A DNA stretch of 64,000 nt from Glycocaulis profundi (GTDB taxonomy: Bacteria > Pseudomonadota > Alphaproteobacteria > Caulobacterales > Maricaulaceae), in NCBI GenBank assembly GCA_007050995.1, contig VJOU01000010.1, forward strand, positions 1 through 64,000, in the 5' to 3' direction. Position numbers and translations under genes: made by a program. This document shows positions 24,280 to 34,676 of the stretch, piece after piece. Below the pieces are notes generated by a model. It saw only the letters and a list, made by a program, of their open reading frames with translations, did no database searches and was not told where the DNA came from. Each line of letters begins with the position of its first letter. The first letter of the stretch is position 1.

Positions 24280-25668
24280 ATGAAAACCGCCCTGTGCGCC
24301 GCCGCGGCGCTGTCCGCGATCCTGTCCGCCCCCGCGCTGGCTCAGGACGCGCGCTACGAGCCGCGCCCGATGGTCGAGATCGCGAGCCCCGACTGGGCGG
24401 ACACCGCGATCCTGTACCAGCTCAACACCCGCCAGTTCACCGAGGAGGGCACCTTCCGCGCGGCCATGGAGCGGCTGGAGCACATCCGCGATCTGGGCGC
24501 GGACGTGATCTGGCTGATGCTGATCCATCCCATCGGGGAGGAGGAGCGCAAGGGCACGCTGGGCAGCCCCTACTCGGTGGCCGACTACCGCGACGTGAAC
24601 CCCGAGTTCGGCACGATGGAGGATTTCCAGGCCTTCGTGGACCGCGCCCATGAGCTGGGCCTGAAGGTCATCCTCGACTGGGTGGCCAATCACTCGGCCT
24701 GGGACAACCCGCTGCGCGACGAGCATCCCGACTGGTATCTGCGCGACTGGGACGGCAGCTTCCGCCCCACCCCGTGGTGGGACTGGAGCGACATCATCGA
24801 CTTCGACTACACCCAGGCCGGGATCCGCGAATACATGACCGACTCGATGGCCTTCTGGGTCCGCGAGGTCGGGGTGGACGGCTTCCGCGCGGATGTGGCC
24901 GCCTATGTCCCGCTCGACTTCTGGGAGACGGCCCGCGAGGAGCTGGACGCCATCAAGCCGGTCTTCATGCTGGCCGAGGCGCAGATGCGCGACCTGCACT
25001 ACCGCGCCTTCGAGGCCAGCTACGCTTGGGACTGGAACAACACCATGCACGCCATCGCCCACGGGCGGGCGGACGCCACCGCGCTGTATGGCTACTACGC
25101 CGAGAACGAGAGCGCCTGGCCGCGCGAGGCCATGCGCATGACCTACATCTCCAATCACGACCAGAATTCGTGGGACGGCACCCAGTTCGAGCGCTTCGGC
25201 GAGATGCTTGAGCCCGCCATCGTCCTGTCCGTCACCGGCGACGGTCTGGCGATGATCTATAACGGCCAGGAAGCGGGCAACGAGAAGCGGCTGGAGTTCT
25301 TCGAGCGCGACCCCATCGAATGGCGCGAGCACGGGATCGGCGATCTGTACCGCTCCCTGTTCGCGCTGAAACGCGAAAACACCGCCCTGCACAACGGCGC
25401 GGCCGGGGCGCGGATGATACAGGTGGAGAACTCGGTTCCCCAACAGATCTTCTCCTTCGTGCGCCAGCACGAGGGCGAGGATGCGGACGCGGTGTTCGTG
25501 GCGCTGAACCTGTCGGGCGAGACGGCGGTGGCCGAATTCCCCCGCTCGCTGCATCATGGCCGGTATGTGGACCATGCTTCCGGCGAGGAGACGGAGTTCG
25601 GCGAGGGCGACGCGCTCGAGCTGGAGCCCTGGGGCTGGCGGGTTTTCGTCCGGCAGGGGGCGACATGA
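24280..25668 (+). CDS. Second GH13 alpha-amylase family enzyme, exported
   Basis: 462 residues, GGAGGAGACC upstream, signal peptide ending ALAQ (about residue 21). Catalytic motifs: ILDWVANHSAWDN (region I), GFRADVAAYV with Asp205, LAEAQM with Glu233, and SNHDQNSW with Asp294. It is shorter than its neighbour and lacks a large B domain. WWDWSDIIDFDY is typical of small periplasmic maltodextrin-acting amylases. Probably works with GH97 and the first GH13 to reduce starch oligomers to glucose. The zwf operon follows after 221 bp that carry a separate operator. Confidence 0.9.
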   Translation: MKTALCAAAALSAILSAPALAQDARYEPRPMVEIASPDWADTAILYQLNTRQFTEEGTFRAAMERLEHIRDLGADVIWLMLIHPIGEEERKGTLGSPYSVADYRDVNPEFGTMEDFQAFVDRAHELGLKVILDWVANHSAWDNPLRDEHPDWYLRDWDGSFRPTPWWDWSDIIDFDYTQAGIREYMTDSMAFWVREVGVDGFRADVAAYVPLDFWETAREELDAIKPVFMLAEAQMRDLHYRAFEASYAWDWNNTMHAIAHGRADATALYGYYAENESAWPREAMRMTYISNHDQNSWDGTQFERFGEMLEPAIVLSVTGDGLAMIYNGQEAGNEKRLEFFERDPIEWREHGIGDLYRSLFALKRENTALHNGAAGARMIQVENSVPQQIFSFVRQHEGEDADAVFVALNLSGETAVAEFPRSLHHGRYVDHASGEETEFGEGDALELEPWGWRVFVRQGAT

Positions 25669-25741
25669 CCGCCCCGGTCTGTTAGACGAACATTCGCCGG
25701 ACGCCGCCGGAATGTTAGCCGCGCGTGGAAACCGAATGAAA

Positions 25742-25757
25742 ATGTTAGCGCTAACAT
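25742..25757. promoter_or_regulatory. Perfect LacI-type palindrome upstream of the zwf operon
   Basis: ATGTTAGCGCTAACAT is a perfect 16-bp palindrome with the central CG typical of LacI-family operators, 132 bp upstream of zwf. A half site ATGTTAGC occurs 30 bp upstream at 25712-25719 and a weaker TGTTAGACGAACA at 25680-25692, so two or three sites may be spaced about three helical turns apart. A further inverted repeat GGTTATGGTAACC is at 25816-25828. Confidence 0.7.
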
Positions 25758-25889
25758 CGCTGATCGAACGCCCCGCTCCGCTGGTGCGGACGGGCCTGCG
25801 TGAAAAATCGCGCCGGGTTATGGTAACCGGTGTCATACATGCCTATGCTGGCGCTCGCGCGCCGCTCGGGCGCTGAGGGGAGATACGCG

Positions 25890-27368
25890 ATGGCGCAGCT
25901 TGTGCCCGTCGAGGAATTCGACATCGTCATTTTCGGCGCCACGGGCGATCTCGCCCAGCGCAAGCTCTTCCCCGCGCTCTATCACCGCTGGCTGGACGAC
26001 CAGATCCCCGAGGGCGCGCGCATCATCGCCACCTCCCGCACCGAGATGAGCCGGGAGGACTTCCTCGAGCAGACGAGAAAGAGCCATGCCGAGTTCCACC
26101 CGTCTGAAAAGGTGGACGAGGCGCGGTGGGCGAAATTCGCCGAACAGATGGACTACGTGGCGCTGGACGCGGTGAACGAAGGCGGGAACTGGCCCGAGGT
26201 CGCCGAAAGGCTGGAGGGCCGCGAGGAGAAGATCCGGCTGTTCTACCTCGCCCTGCCGCCGGGCATTTACGGCTCGGTGTGCGAGAACATCGGCGCCGCC
26301 GGGCTGGTCACGCCCAAGGCGCGGGTGGTGCTTGAAAAGCCCATCGGCACCGATCTGGAGAGCGCGCGGGAGATCAACGAGCGCGTGGGCCGGGTCTTCC
26401 GCGAGGACGCGATCTTCCGCATCGACCATTATCTGGGCAAGGAGACGGTCCAGAACCTGCTCATCCTGCGCTTCGCCAACGTCCTGTTCGAGCCGATCTG
26501 GAACTCGACCTGGATCGATCACGTCCAGATCAGCGCCTGCGAGACCGTCGGCGCCGGGATGCGCGGGGACTATTACGACGGCGCGGGCGCCATGCGCGAC
26601 ATGGTGCAGAACCACCTGCTCCAGCTTCTGTGCCTGGTCGCTATGGAGCCGCCCAACGATCTGGACGCGGACGCGGTGCGCGGCGAGAAGCTCAAAGTGC
26701 TCAACGCCCTGCGCCCCATCGGGATCAAGCACATCGACGCGGAGACCGTGCGCGGCCAGTACACCTCCGGCGCCATCGGGTCGGAGACCGTCAAGGGCTA
26801 TGCCGAAGAGCTGGGCCGCGAGAGCGGGACGGAGACCTTCGCCGCGCTCAAGACCCATATCGACAACTGGCGCTGGTCGGGCGTGCCCTTCTACCTGCGC
26901 ACCGGCAAGCGCATGGCCTCGCGCCGGTCGGAGATCATCATCCAGTTCAAGCCGGTCCCCCACGAGGTCACCAACGGACAGGGCGGCCCGCTCCACCCCA
27001 ACCGGCTGGTGATCCGCCTCCAGCCCGACGAGGGCGTGCGCCTGCTGCTGATGACCAAGGATCCCGGCCCCGGCGGCCTGCGCCTGCGCTACGTGCCGCT
27101 GAACCTGTCCTACGCGGACACCTTCGAGGAGAACTACCCCGACGCCTATGAGCGCCTTCTGATGGCGGTGGTGCGCGACAATCTCGCCCTGTTCATGCGC
27201 CGCGACGAGATCGAGGCGGCCTGGCGCTGGGTCGACGGCATCCTGAACGGCTGGAAGGAGGCCGACACCAGGCTCTACACCTACCCCGCGGGCGTGGACG
27301 GGCCGGTCCAGTCCGCCCTCCTGCTCGACCGGGCGGGCCGTGAATGGCTGGACGGAATGAATCTGTGA
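25890..27368 (+). CDS. zwf: Glucose-6-phosphate 1-dehydrogenase
   Basis: 492 residues. The start at 25890 has GGGGAG upstream; an in-frame ATG at 25830 would add 20 non-conserved residues. NADP-binding IFGATGDLAQRKLFPAL is at the N terminus and the active-site signature IDHYLGKETVQNLL about residues 185-198. It oxidises glucose 6-phosphate to 6-phosphogluconolactone, the first step of the Entner-Doudoroff route encoded by the next four genes. Its stop overlaps the pgl start by 1 bp (TGATG), so translation is coupled. Confidence 0.96.
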   Translation: MAQLVPVEEFDIVIFGATGDLAQRKLFPALYHRWLDDQIPEGARIIATSRTEMSREDFLEQTRKSHAEFHPSEKVDEARWAKFAEQMDYVALDAVNEGGNWPEVAERLEGREEKIRLFYLALPPGIYGSVCENIGAAGLVTPKARVVLEKPIGTDLESAREINERVGRVFREDAIFRIDHYLGKETVQNLLILRFANVLFEPIWNSTWIDHVQISACETVGAGMRGDYYDGAGAMRDMVQNHLLQLLCLVAMEPPNDLDADAVRGEKLKVLNALRPIGIKHIDAETVRGQYTSGAIGSETVKGYAEELGRESGTETFAALKTHIDNWRWSGVPFYLRTGKRMASRRSEIIIQFKPVPHEVTNGQGGPLHPNRLVIRLQPDEGVRLLLMTKDPGPGGLRLRYVPLNLSYADTFEENYPDAYERLLMAVVRDNLALFMRRDEIEAAWRWVDGILNGWKEADTRLYTYPAGVDGPVQSALLLDRAGREWLDGMNL

Positions 27369-28066
27369 TGCCCGACGTGATCGAACATTCCACCCGCCAG
27401 GCGCAGGCTGAAGCCGTCGCCGCTGAGATGGCCGCCGCGCTGGACGCCGCGATCCGGGAGAAGGGCGCCGCCCTTCTGGCCTGCTCGGGCGGATCGACGC
27501 CCGCCGCCGCCTACGAGGCGTTGTCGCACGCGGACATCGACTGGTCGAAGATCAGCGTCGTTCTGGTGGACGAGCGCTGGGTGGACGAGGACCACGAGAA
27601 ATCCAACGCCGCCTTCCTGCGCCGCACCCTGCTGAAGAACCGCGCCGCCGCGGCGCATTTCGTGCCGCTCAAGACCGCGGGCGACAGCCCGGCGCTGGGG
27701 CTGGACGCGGTGCTGTCCGCCCTCGCCGCCCTGCCCTTCCCGCCCGACGCGGCGCTGATGGGCATGGGCACGGACGGACACACCGCAAGCTGGTTCCCCG
27801 GCGCGGACGGGCTGGACGCGGCCCTGAACGGGCCTGAGCGCGCCGCCGCCATCGCGGGCGCGTCCGGCGCGGCCGCCTCGGGCCAGGACCAGCGCATCAC
27901 CCTGACGGCCTCGGCGCTGGATGGCGCGGGCTGGATGGGCCTGATGATCGCGGGCGACGACAAGAGACAGGCGCTCGAAGAGGCGCTGACGGACGGCCCC
28001 GTGGCCGAAATGCCGGTGCGCGCGATCCTGCCGCGCCCCGGCCTTCGCATCCACTGGGCGGCCTGA
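27368..28066 (+). CDS. pgl: 6-phosphogluconolactonase
   Basis: 232 residues from the ATG that shares a base with the zwf stop. Family motifs: ACSGGSTPAAAYEAL near residue 40, VLVDERWVDEDHEKSN about 72, and LMGMGTDGHTASWFPG about 137. It hydrolyses 6-phosphogluconolactone to 6-phosphogluconate. An upstream in-frame ATG at 27344 lies inside zwf and is not needed. Second gene of the operon; edd begins 15 bp later. Confidence 0.95.
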   Translation: MPDVIEHSTRQAQAEAVAAEMAAALDAAIREKGAALLACSGGSTPAAAYEALSHADIDWSKISVVLVDERWVDEDHEKSNAAFLRRTLLKNRAAAAHFVPLKTAGDSPALGLDAVLSALAALPFPPDAALMGMGTDGHTASWFPGADGLDAALNGPERAAAIAGASGAAASGQDQRITLTASALDGAGWMGLMIAGDDKRQALEEALTDGPVAEMPVRAILPRPGLRIHWAA

Positions 28067-28081
28067 GGACGGGAGGACGAC

Positions 28082-29934
<1,853 letters not shown>

Positions 29935-29935
<1 letters not shown>

Positions 29936-30915
29936 TGGGCGGCGCCAACCCCAACTGCCATCTCGTCGCGGACATCGGCGGGACCAATGCCCGCTTCGCC
30001 ATCCTGCGCGGCGACGCGAAATCGGGCTTCGAGGCGGTCCACAGCCAGCGCCTGCGCGCTGAAGATTTCGAGGCTCTGCGCGACGCGGCGCTGGCCTTCC
30101 TGCAGACCTATGACGGCGAGCAGCCCAGCCGCGCCTGCTTCGCTGTCGCCGGGCCCGTGGGCGAAGGCGAGGTGCGCCTGACCAACTCGCCCTGGCGGTT
30201 CAATCCGCCCGAGCTGGCCAGAACCCTCGGCGTGGAGCGCCTGATCGCGGTCAATGACTGGGAGGCGCTGGGCCGGGGCGCGCCCCTGACCCCTGACAGC
30301 GAGCTGGTCACCGTGCGCGGGGGCAAAGGCCGAAAGGGCGCGCCCATCGCGGTTCTGGGGCCGGGCACGGGTCTGGGGATGAGCTATCTGCACGAGGCCG
30401 ACAGCCCCCGCCCGCGCGTCATCTCCACCGAGGCCGGCCACGCCGCGTTCGCGCCGTGCGGCGAGGACGAGATCGACGTGCTGCTCTTCGTGGCGCGCGA
30501 GTTCGGCTATGTGAGCTGGGAGCGGCTGCTGTCGGGCCGCGGGCTGGTCACGCTGCACCGGGCGATCTGCCGCCGCGACGGCGTCCCCTGGCCCAATCTG
30601 CGCCCCGATCAGGTCACCAAGGCCGCCATCGGCGGCACAGATCCTCAGGCGGTCCGCGCGCTGGACATGTTCTGCGCCGCGCTGGGCACGTTCGCGGGCG
30701 ACGCGGTGCTGATGGGCGGCGCGCGCGGCGGGGTCTATCTGGGCGGGGGCATCCTGCCGCGGATCAGGGACTTCTTCCTCAAAAGCCGCTTCAACGCCTG
30801 CTTCAACGGGCGCGACCTGATGGAAGGGTATTTCGACGACCTGCCCGTCCGCCTCATTATGACAGACATGGCCGCCCTGTACGGCGCGGCCGCCTTCGCC
30901 GGAGACGCCTCATGA
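29935..30915 (+). CDS. glk: Glucokinase
   Basis: 326 residues. N-terminal phosphate-binding [12 protein letters not shown], the catalytic region [10 protein letters not shown], and [12 protein letters not shown] match bacterial Glk of the ROK-independent (E. coli Glk) family. It phosphorylates free glucose with ATP. Its placement inside the Entner-Doudoroff operon and next to glucose-releasing glycosidases fits entry of free glucose rather than a PTS. Start overlaps edd; stop overlaps eda (ATGA). Confidence 0.95.
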
Positions 30916-31541
30916 GCCGAGACCCCAAGCCGATTCTCGACGCCGCCAGCGTCATTCCCGTGCTGGTTATCGACCGCGCCGCCGACGCCGCCCCGCTGGC
31001 CAAAGCCCTCAAGGCGGGCGGGCTGAAAGTGGTGGAGCTGACCCTGCGCACCGCCGCCGCGCTGGACGCGATGAAGGCCATGAAGGACGCCGAGCCCGAG
31101 CTGATCGTGGGCATGGGCACGCTGCGCCGCCCCGAGCAGGTTGAACAGTCGCTCAAAGCCGGCGCGGAGTTTCTCGTCAGCCCCGGCCTGTCCCCCGCCC
31201 TGGCCCACGCGCTGATACACAGCCCCGTGCCGGTCCTGCCCGGCGTGGCGACCATCTCCGAGGCGATGGCCGCGCAGGATCTGGGCTTCACGGCCCTGAA
31301 ATTCTTCCCCGCCGAGCCCGCGGGCGGCATCGACTACCTCAAGGCCCTGCGCGGCCCCCTGCCCGACCTGATGTTCTGCCCCACCGGCGGGATCAGCCGC
31401 GAGCGCGCGCCGGACTATCTCGCCCTGCCCAACGTGGCCTGCGTGGGCGGATCGTGGATCGCCAGCGCGGCCCAGATCGCCGACGGCGACTGGGACGCGA
31501 TCACGAACAACGCCCGCGCCGCCGCGTCGATGAAGGGGTGA
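30912..31541 (+). CDS. eda: KDPG aldolase
   Basis: 209 residues from the ATG overlapping the glk stop (ATGA), preceded by GGAGACGC. Class I aldolase features: VVELTLRT with the catalytic Glu, GMGTLRRPEQV, and FTALKFFPAEPAGG with the Schiff-base lysine. It splits 2-keto-3-deoxy-6-phosphogluconate into pyruvate and glyceraldehyde 3-phosphate. A CPTGGIS phosphate-binding segment is also present. Last gene of the operon; a MITE-like element follows 9 bp downstream and may end the transcript. Confidence 0.96.
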   Translation: MSRDPKPILDAASVIPVLVIDRAADAAPLAKALKAGGLKVVELTLRTAAALDAMKAMKDAEPELIVGMGTLRRPEQVEQSLKAGAEFLVSPGLSPALAHALIHSPVPVLPGVATISEAMAAQDLGFTALKFFPAEPAGGIDYLKALRGPLPDLMFCPTGGISRERAPDYLALPNVACVGGSWIASAAQIADGDWDAITNNARAAASMKG

Positions 31542-31550
31542 GACGCCCAC

Positions 31551-31668
31551 TTCTCCTCCCCCTGCAAGGGGGAGGCTGGGAGGGGGTCTGGCTCAGCACG
31601 GGAGACGTCTGAAGGATTGGCGAGATCCTTTGACCCCCTCCTAACCTCCCCCTTGCAGGGGGAAGAAA
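31551..31668 (-). repeat. MITE-like inverted repeat R2, copy 1
   Basis: About 118 bp with inverted ends of about 35 bp. Each end holds a palindrome CCCCCTGCAAGGGGG next to GGAGGGGGTC. The 42-bp centre, read on the minus strand, resembles that of copy 2 at 54845-54961 (both start AAAGGA, share CGCCAA and GTCTC). The two copies are thus homologous and opposite in orientation. It lies between the convergent eda and peroxiredoxin genes. Confidence 0.8.
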
Positions 31669-31678
31669 ACGGTTGCCC

Positions 31679-32158
31679 CTACATTTCAGACAGCAGATGT
31701 TCCGCGCTTGAGACCTTGAAGTCGCCGGGCTCTTCGACGAACAGCTTCTCCACCGTCCCGTCCCTGACCAGCATGACATAGCGCTGGGAGCGGGGGCCGA
31801 GGCCGAAGCGCGAGCCGTCCATGTCCAGGCCGATGGCCTTGGCGAAGGCGGCGTTGCCGTCCGCCAGCATCTCGATGCCGTCCGCGCCCTCGGCCTTCGC
31901 CCAGGCGTCCATCACGAACACGTCATTGACCGCCGTGCAGGCGACGGCGTCCACGCCTTTCGCTTTCAGGTCGTCCGCCTTGTCGATGAAGCCGGGCAGG
32001 TGCTTGGCCGAGCAGGTCGGCGTGAAGGCGCCGGGCACCGCGAACAGGGCCACGGTGCGCCCTGAGAACACGTCACCGGTGGTTTTCGGCGCCGGGCCGT
32101 CCGCGGTCATGGTCATGAAGGTGGTCTCGGGCAGGGTTTCGCCGGGCTTGATCGTCAT
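31679..32158 (-). CDS. Peroxiredoxin, Prx5 type
   Basis: 159 residues from the ATG at 32158 with GGAG upstream; the longer frame to 32287 crosses the promoter. The peroxidatic cysteine is in VPGAFTPTCSAKHLPGF (about residue 50), typical of Prx5/AhpE-like enzymes. A second cysteine (ACTAVNDVFV, about 74) occurs where atypical 2-Cys members sometimes have one. It reduces peroxides in the cytoplasm, using glutathione or thioredoxin. No signal peptide. Ends 11 bp from the R2 element. Confidence 0.9.
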   Translation of the reverse strand: MTIKPGETLPETTFMTMTADGPAPKTTGDVFSGRTVALFAVPGAFTPTCSAKHLPGFIDKADDLKAKGVDAVACTAVNDVFVMDAWAKAEGADGIEMLADGNAAFAKAIGLDMDGSRFGLGPRSQRYVMLVRDGTVEKLFVEEPGDFKVSSAEHLLSEM

Positions 32159-32301
32159 GAGGGGAAGGCTCCATGTCGCGGGATTGCGTGCCCCATACCT
32201 AGTGCGCCATTCCCCCGGCATGCAAGGCGGATGCATCCGTAAGGGGGTGGACAAGTGCCTTGCCTTGCCTTGATGCTGAAAGGCCAAGCGAGGCGAGGAT
32301 C

Positions 32302-32874
32302 ATGGACACGCGCGCGGCGCACTATCTGGACGGCAAGCTTCTGATCGCGAGCCCGCTGATCGGGGATCCGCGCTTCGACCGCTCTGTGGTGTTCATGTGC
32401 GCCCATTCCGACGACCACGCCATGGGCATCATCCTGAACAAGCCCATGAGCAAGCTGCGCCTGCCCGACCTGTTCGAGCAGCTGGGCGTGAAAAGCGAGA
32501 TCACCGTGGCCGACCGCGCCGTCCTCGATGGCGGGCCGGTGGACCGCGACCGCGGCTTCGTCCTTCATTCGGCCGATGTCTGGTGCGAGCCCGCCACGCT
32601 CGAGGTGGGCGAGGGCGTGGGCCTGACCGCCACCAAGGACATTCTCGAGGCGATGGCCTCGCCCGGCGCGCCGCGCCGCGCGCTGCTGGCGCTGGGCTAT
32701 GCGGGCTGGGAGGCCGGCCAGCTCGAGGACGAGATTTCCCACAACGCCTGGCTGGTGGTGGACGCCGACGAGGATCTGGTGTTCGGCGAGGACTACGAGT
32801 CCAAGTGGGACAAGGCGCTGCGGAAGATGGGCGTGGCCCCCGAATTCCTCACCGGCGCGTCCGGGCACGCCTAG
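32302..32874 (+). CDS. YqgE/AlgH family protein
   Basis: 190 residues. Family motifs: GKLLIASPLIGDPRFDRSVV at the start, the segment HAMGIILNKPM, and GGPVDRDRGFVLHS. The next segment LALGYAGWEAGQLEDEI is also highly conserved in this family. YqgE proteins are widespread and of unknown biochemical role (the AlgH name comes from alginate regulation in Pseudomonas). The start at 32302 fits the family length; the upstream ATG at 32260 is outside the conserved part. Divergent from the peroxiredoxin gene. Confidence 0.9.
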   Translation: MDTRAAHYLDGKLLIASPLIGDPRFDRSVVFMCAHSDDHAMGIILNKPMSKLRLPDLFEQLGVKSEITVADRAVLDGGPVDRDRGFVLHSADVWCEPATLEVGEGVGLTATKDILEAMASPGAPRRALLALGYAGWEAGQLEDEISHNAWLVVDADEDLVFGEDYESKWDKALRKMGVAPEFLTGASGHA

Positions 32875-32881
32875 CAGGCAT

Positions 32882-34015
32882 CTACGCGGGCGGCCCGAAC
32901 AGCCCCTCCTTGCCCTCGGTCACGACCCGGCCCGCCCGTTCAGGCGGCATCGCCCCGGCATAGTGGAAGCCCTGCGCATAGTCGCAGCCCATCTCCGCGA
33001 GCAGGTCGGCCATCTCGGCGGTCTCCACCCCTTCGGCCACGATCACCATGCCCAGCGAGCGCGCCAGCTTGACCACCGAAGCGGTGATCGACTGGGCCGA
33101 GCCGTCCGCGATCAGGGCGCGCACGAAATATTGATCGATCTTGATGACGTCGAAGGGCAGCCGGTCGAGCCGCGCCAGCGAGGAATACCCCGTGCCGAAA
33201 TCATCGAGCGCCAGCCCGATGCCCGCCGCCTTCAGCCGCAGCAGCACCGCTTCGGAGCCCTCCGGGTCGCGCATCACCTCCGTCTCGTTGATCTCCAGCT
33301 TGAACCGGCCGGGCGGCAGGCCCGCCTCGCTCACGAGCTCGATGAGATCGTCCGCGAAGCCCGGACGCAGCAGTTCAGAGGCGGTCGCGTTGGCTGACAC
33401 CCACAGCCGGTCCAGCCCTGGATCCGCCGCCCGCCAGGCCGACAGGTCGCCCAGCGCGGAGGCGCGCACCCGGTCGCCGATGGCGTTCATCAGCTTCATG
33501 CGGTTCGCCATGGCGAAGAAATCGTCCGGCGCCATCACCCCGCCGCCGGGCGGACGCCAGCGGGCCAGCGCCTCGAACCCGGCCAGCCGTTCGGTCTGAA
33601 GATCGATCACCGGCTGGTGGAAGGCGATCACCTCGCCCGACTCCAGCGCCGCGGCGAAGGCCGCCTCGCGGTCCACCTCCTCGCGGTCCTCCCCGCCCTC
33701 GCCCGCTGGCAGGATCAGGCCGCTGAAGCCTGCCCCGCCGCCCTGCCCCAGCAGCCGCACGGGCCGCACATGGCCGTCCGCGCCCACGATGCGGATGCGG
33801 ATGTCCACCCGGCCGCCGCGCGTCAGCGCGGACAGCGCAGTCCGGTCGGCGGGCGCGACCTGGTCGAGGAAATCGGAAAACGTGTCGCTGGGCCTGAAGC
33901 CCAGACCGTCCGCGTCGCCGCGCAGCGCCGCCGTTCCGGATTCGGGATCGAGGTTCGCGGCCAGCGCTCCGGCCGCCCGCGCCGCTTCGGCGAACCCCTC
34001 CCCCGGCGCGTTCAC
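32882..34015 (-). CDS. EAL-domain cyclic-di-GMP phosphodiesterase
   Basis: 377 residues from a GTG at 34015 that overlaps the stop of the upstream acetyltransferase gene (GTGA). The N-terminal third (about residues 1-125) is a possible degenerate sensory domain. The EAL domain begins about 130: FEALARWRPP, LEINETEV, ALDDFGTGYSSLARL, VIKIDQYFV and IVAEGVET. The metal-binding and catalytic residues (EAL Glu, Asn, DD, Lys, Glu) appear intact. It should hydrolyse c-di-GMP and so affect motility or surface attachment. Confidence 0.88.
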   Translation of the reverse strand: MNAPGEGFAEAARAAGALAANLDPESGTAALRGDADGLGFRPSDTFSDFLDQVAPADRTALSALTRGGRVDIRIRIVGADGHVRPVRLLGQGGGAGFSGLILPAGEGGEDREEVDREAAFAAALESGEVIAFHQPVIDLQTERLAGFEALARWRPPGGGVMAPDDFFAMANRMKLMNAIGDRVRASALGDLSAWRAADPGLDRLWVSANATASELLRPGFADDLIELVSEAGLPPGRFKLEINETEVMRDPEGSEAVLLRLKAAGIGLALDDFGTGYSSLARLDRLPFDVIKIDQYFVRALIADGSAQSITASVVKLARSLGMVIVAEGVETAEMADLLAEMGCDYAQGFHYAGAMPPERAGRVVTEGKEGLFGPPA

Positions 34016-34590
34016 AGGAGCGGGTCGCCGCGGACGATGGCGAATTTCAGGTGGTCGCGCCACTGGCCGTCGATCTTCAGATAATTGCGGGCATAGCCCT
34101 CGGGGCTGAAGCCCACGGCCAGCAGCAGCGCGCGCGAGGGCGCGTTCTCGGGATGGGTCGCCGCCTCCACCCGGTTCAGGTGCAGCGGCCCGAATGCGAA
34201 GGCCACCACCCGGCGAACCGCGGCGCGGGCGTATCCCTTGCGCACATGGGGCAGGCCCACCCAGTAACCGATGTCGGCGGCCTGCAGCACGCCGCGCCGG
34301 ACATTGTTCAGATTGCACGCGCCCACCAGCACGTCGTCCTCGGCGCGGAACACGAAAAAGGGATAACCCTGCCCGGTTTCGATGTCCTGATGATAGCGGC
34401 GCAGCCGGCGCTTGAAGGCGGTGCGGGTCAGCTCGTCTTCCGACCAGGCGGGCTCCCACGGAATCGTGTGTCCGCGGCTGGCATGGCGCAGCTTGGCCCA
34501 GGCCTCGTAATCATCGATGCACGGATGGCGCAGCCGGATGTTCTCCGCCGTCAGCGTCGTCTCATGGCTGTCGTCGCGCCAGAGGGCCAA
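34012..34590 (-). CDS. GNAT acetyltransferase, RimJ/RimL type
   Basis: 192 residues. The GNAT core is visible: ENIRLRHPCIDDYEAWAKL, GACNLNNVRRG, DIGYWVGLPHVRKGYARAA (acetyl-CoA pyrophosphate loop) and VEAATHPENAPSRALLLAVGF. RimJ-type enzymes acetylate N-terminal residues of ribosomal proteins or other amines. The target is unknown. It overlaps the downstream EAL gene by 4 bp, which implies coupled translation. SURF1 lies 86 bp upstream on the same strand. Confidence 0.88.
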   Translation of the reverse strand: MALWRDDSHETTLTAENIRLRHPCIDDYEAWAKLRHASRGHTIPWEPAWSEDELTRTAFKRRLRRYHQDIETGQGYPFFVFRAEDDVLVGACNLNNVRRGVLQAADIGYWVGLPHVRKGYARAAVRRVVAFAFGPLHLNRVEAATHPENAPSRALLLAVGFSPEGYARNYLKIDGQWRDHLKFAIVRGDPLL

Positions 34591-34676
34591 GTCCCGTCTC
34601 TCCCGTGTCCCGTTGAAGCCTAGCCGCTCTCAGGGGTTGAACGCCAGAGGCTTGCACGAGGCGTGTTTCCCCCCGG

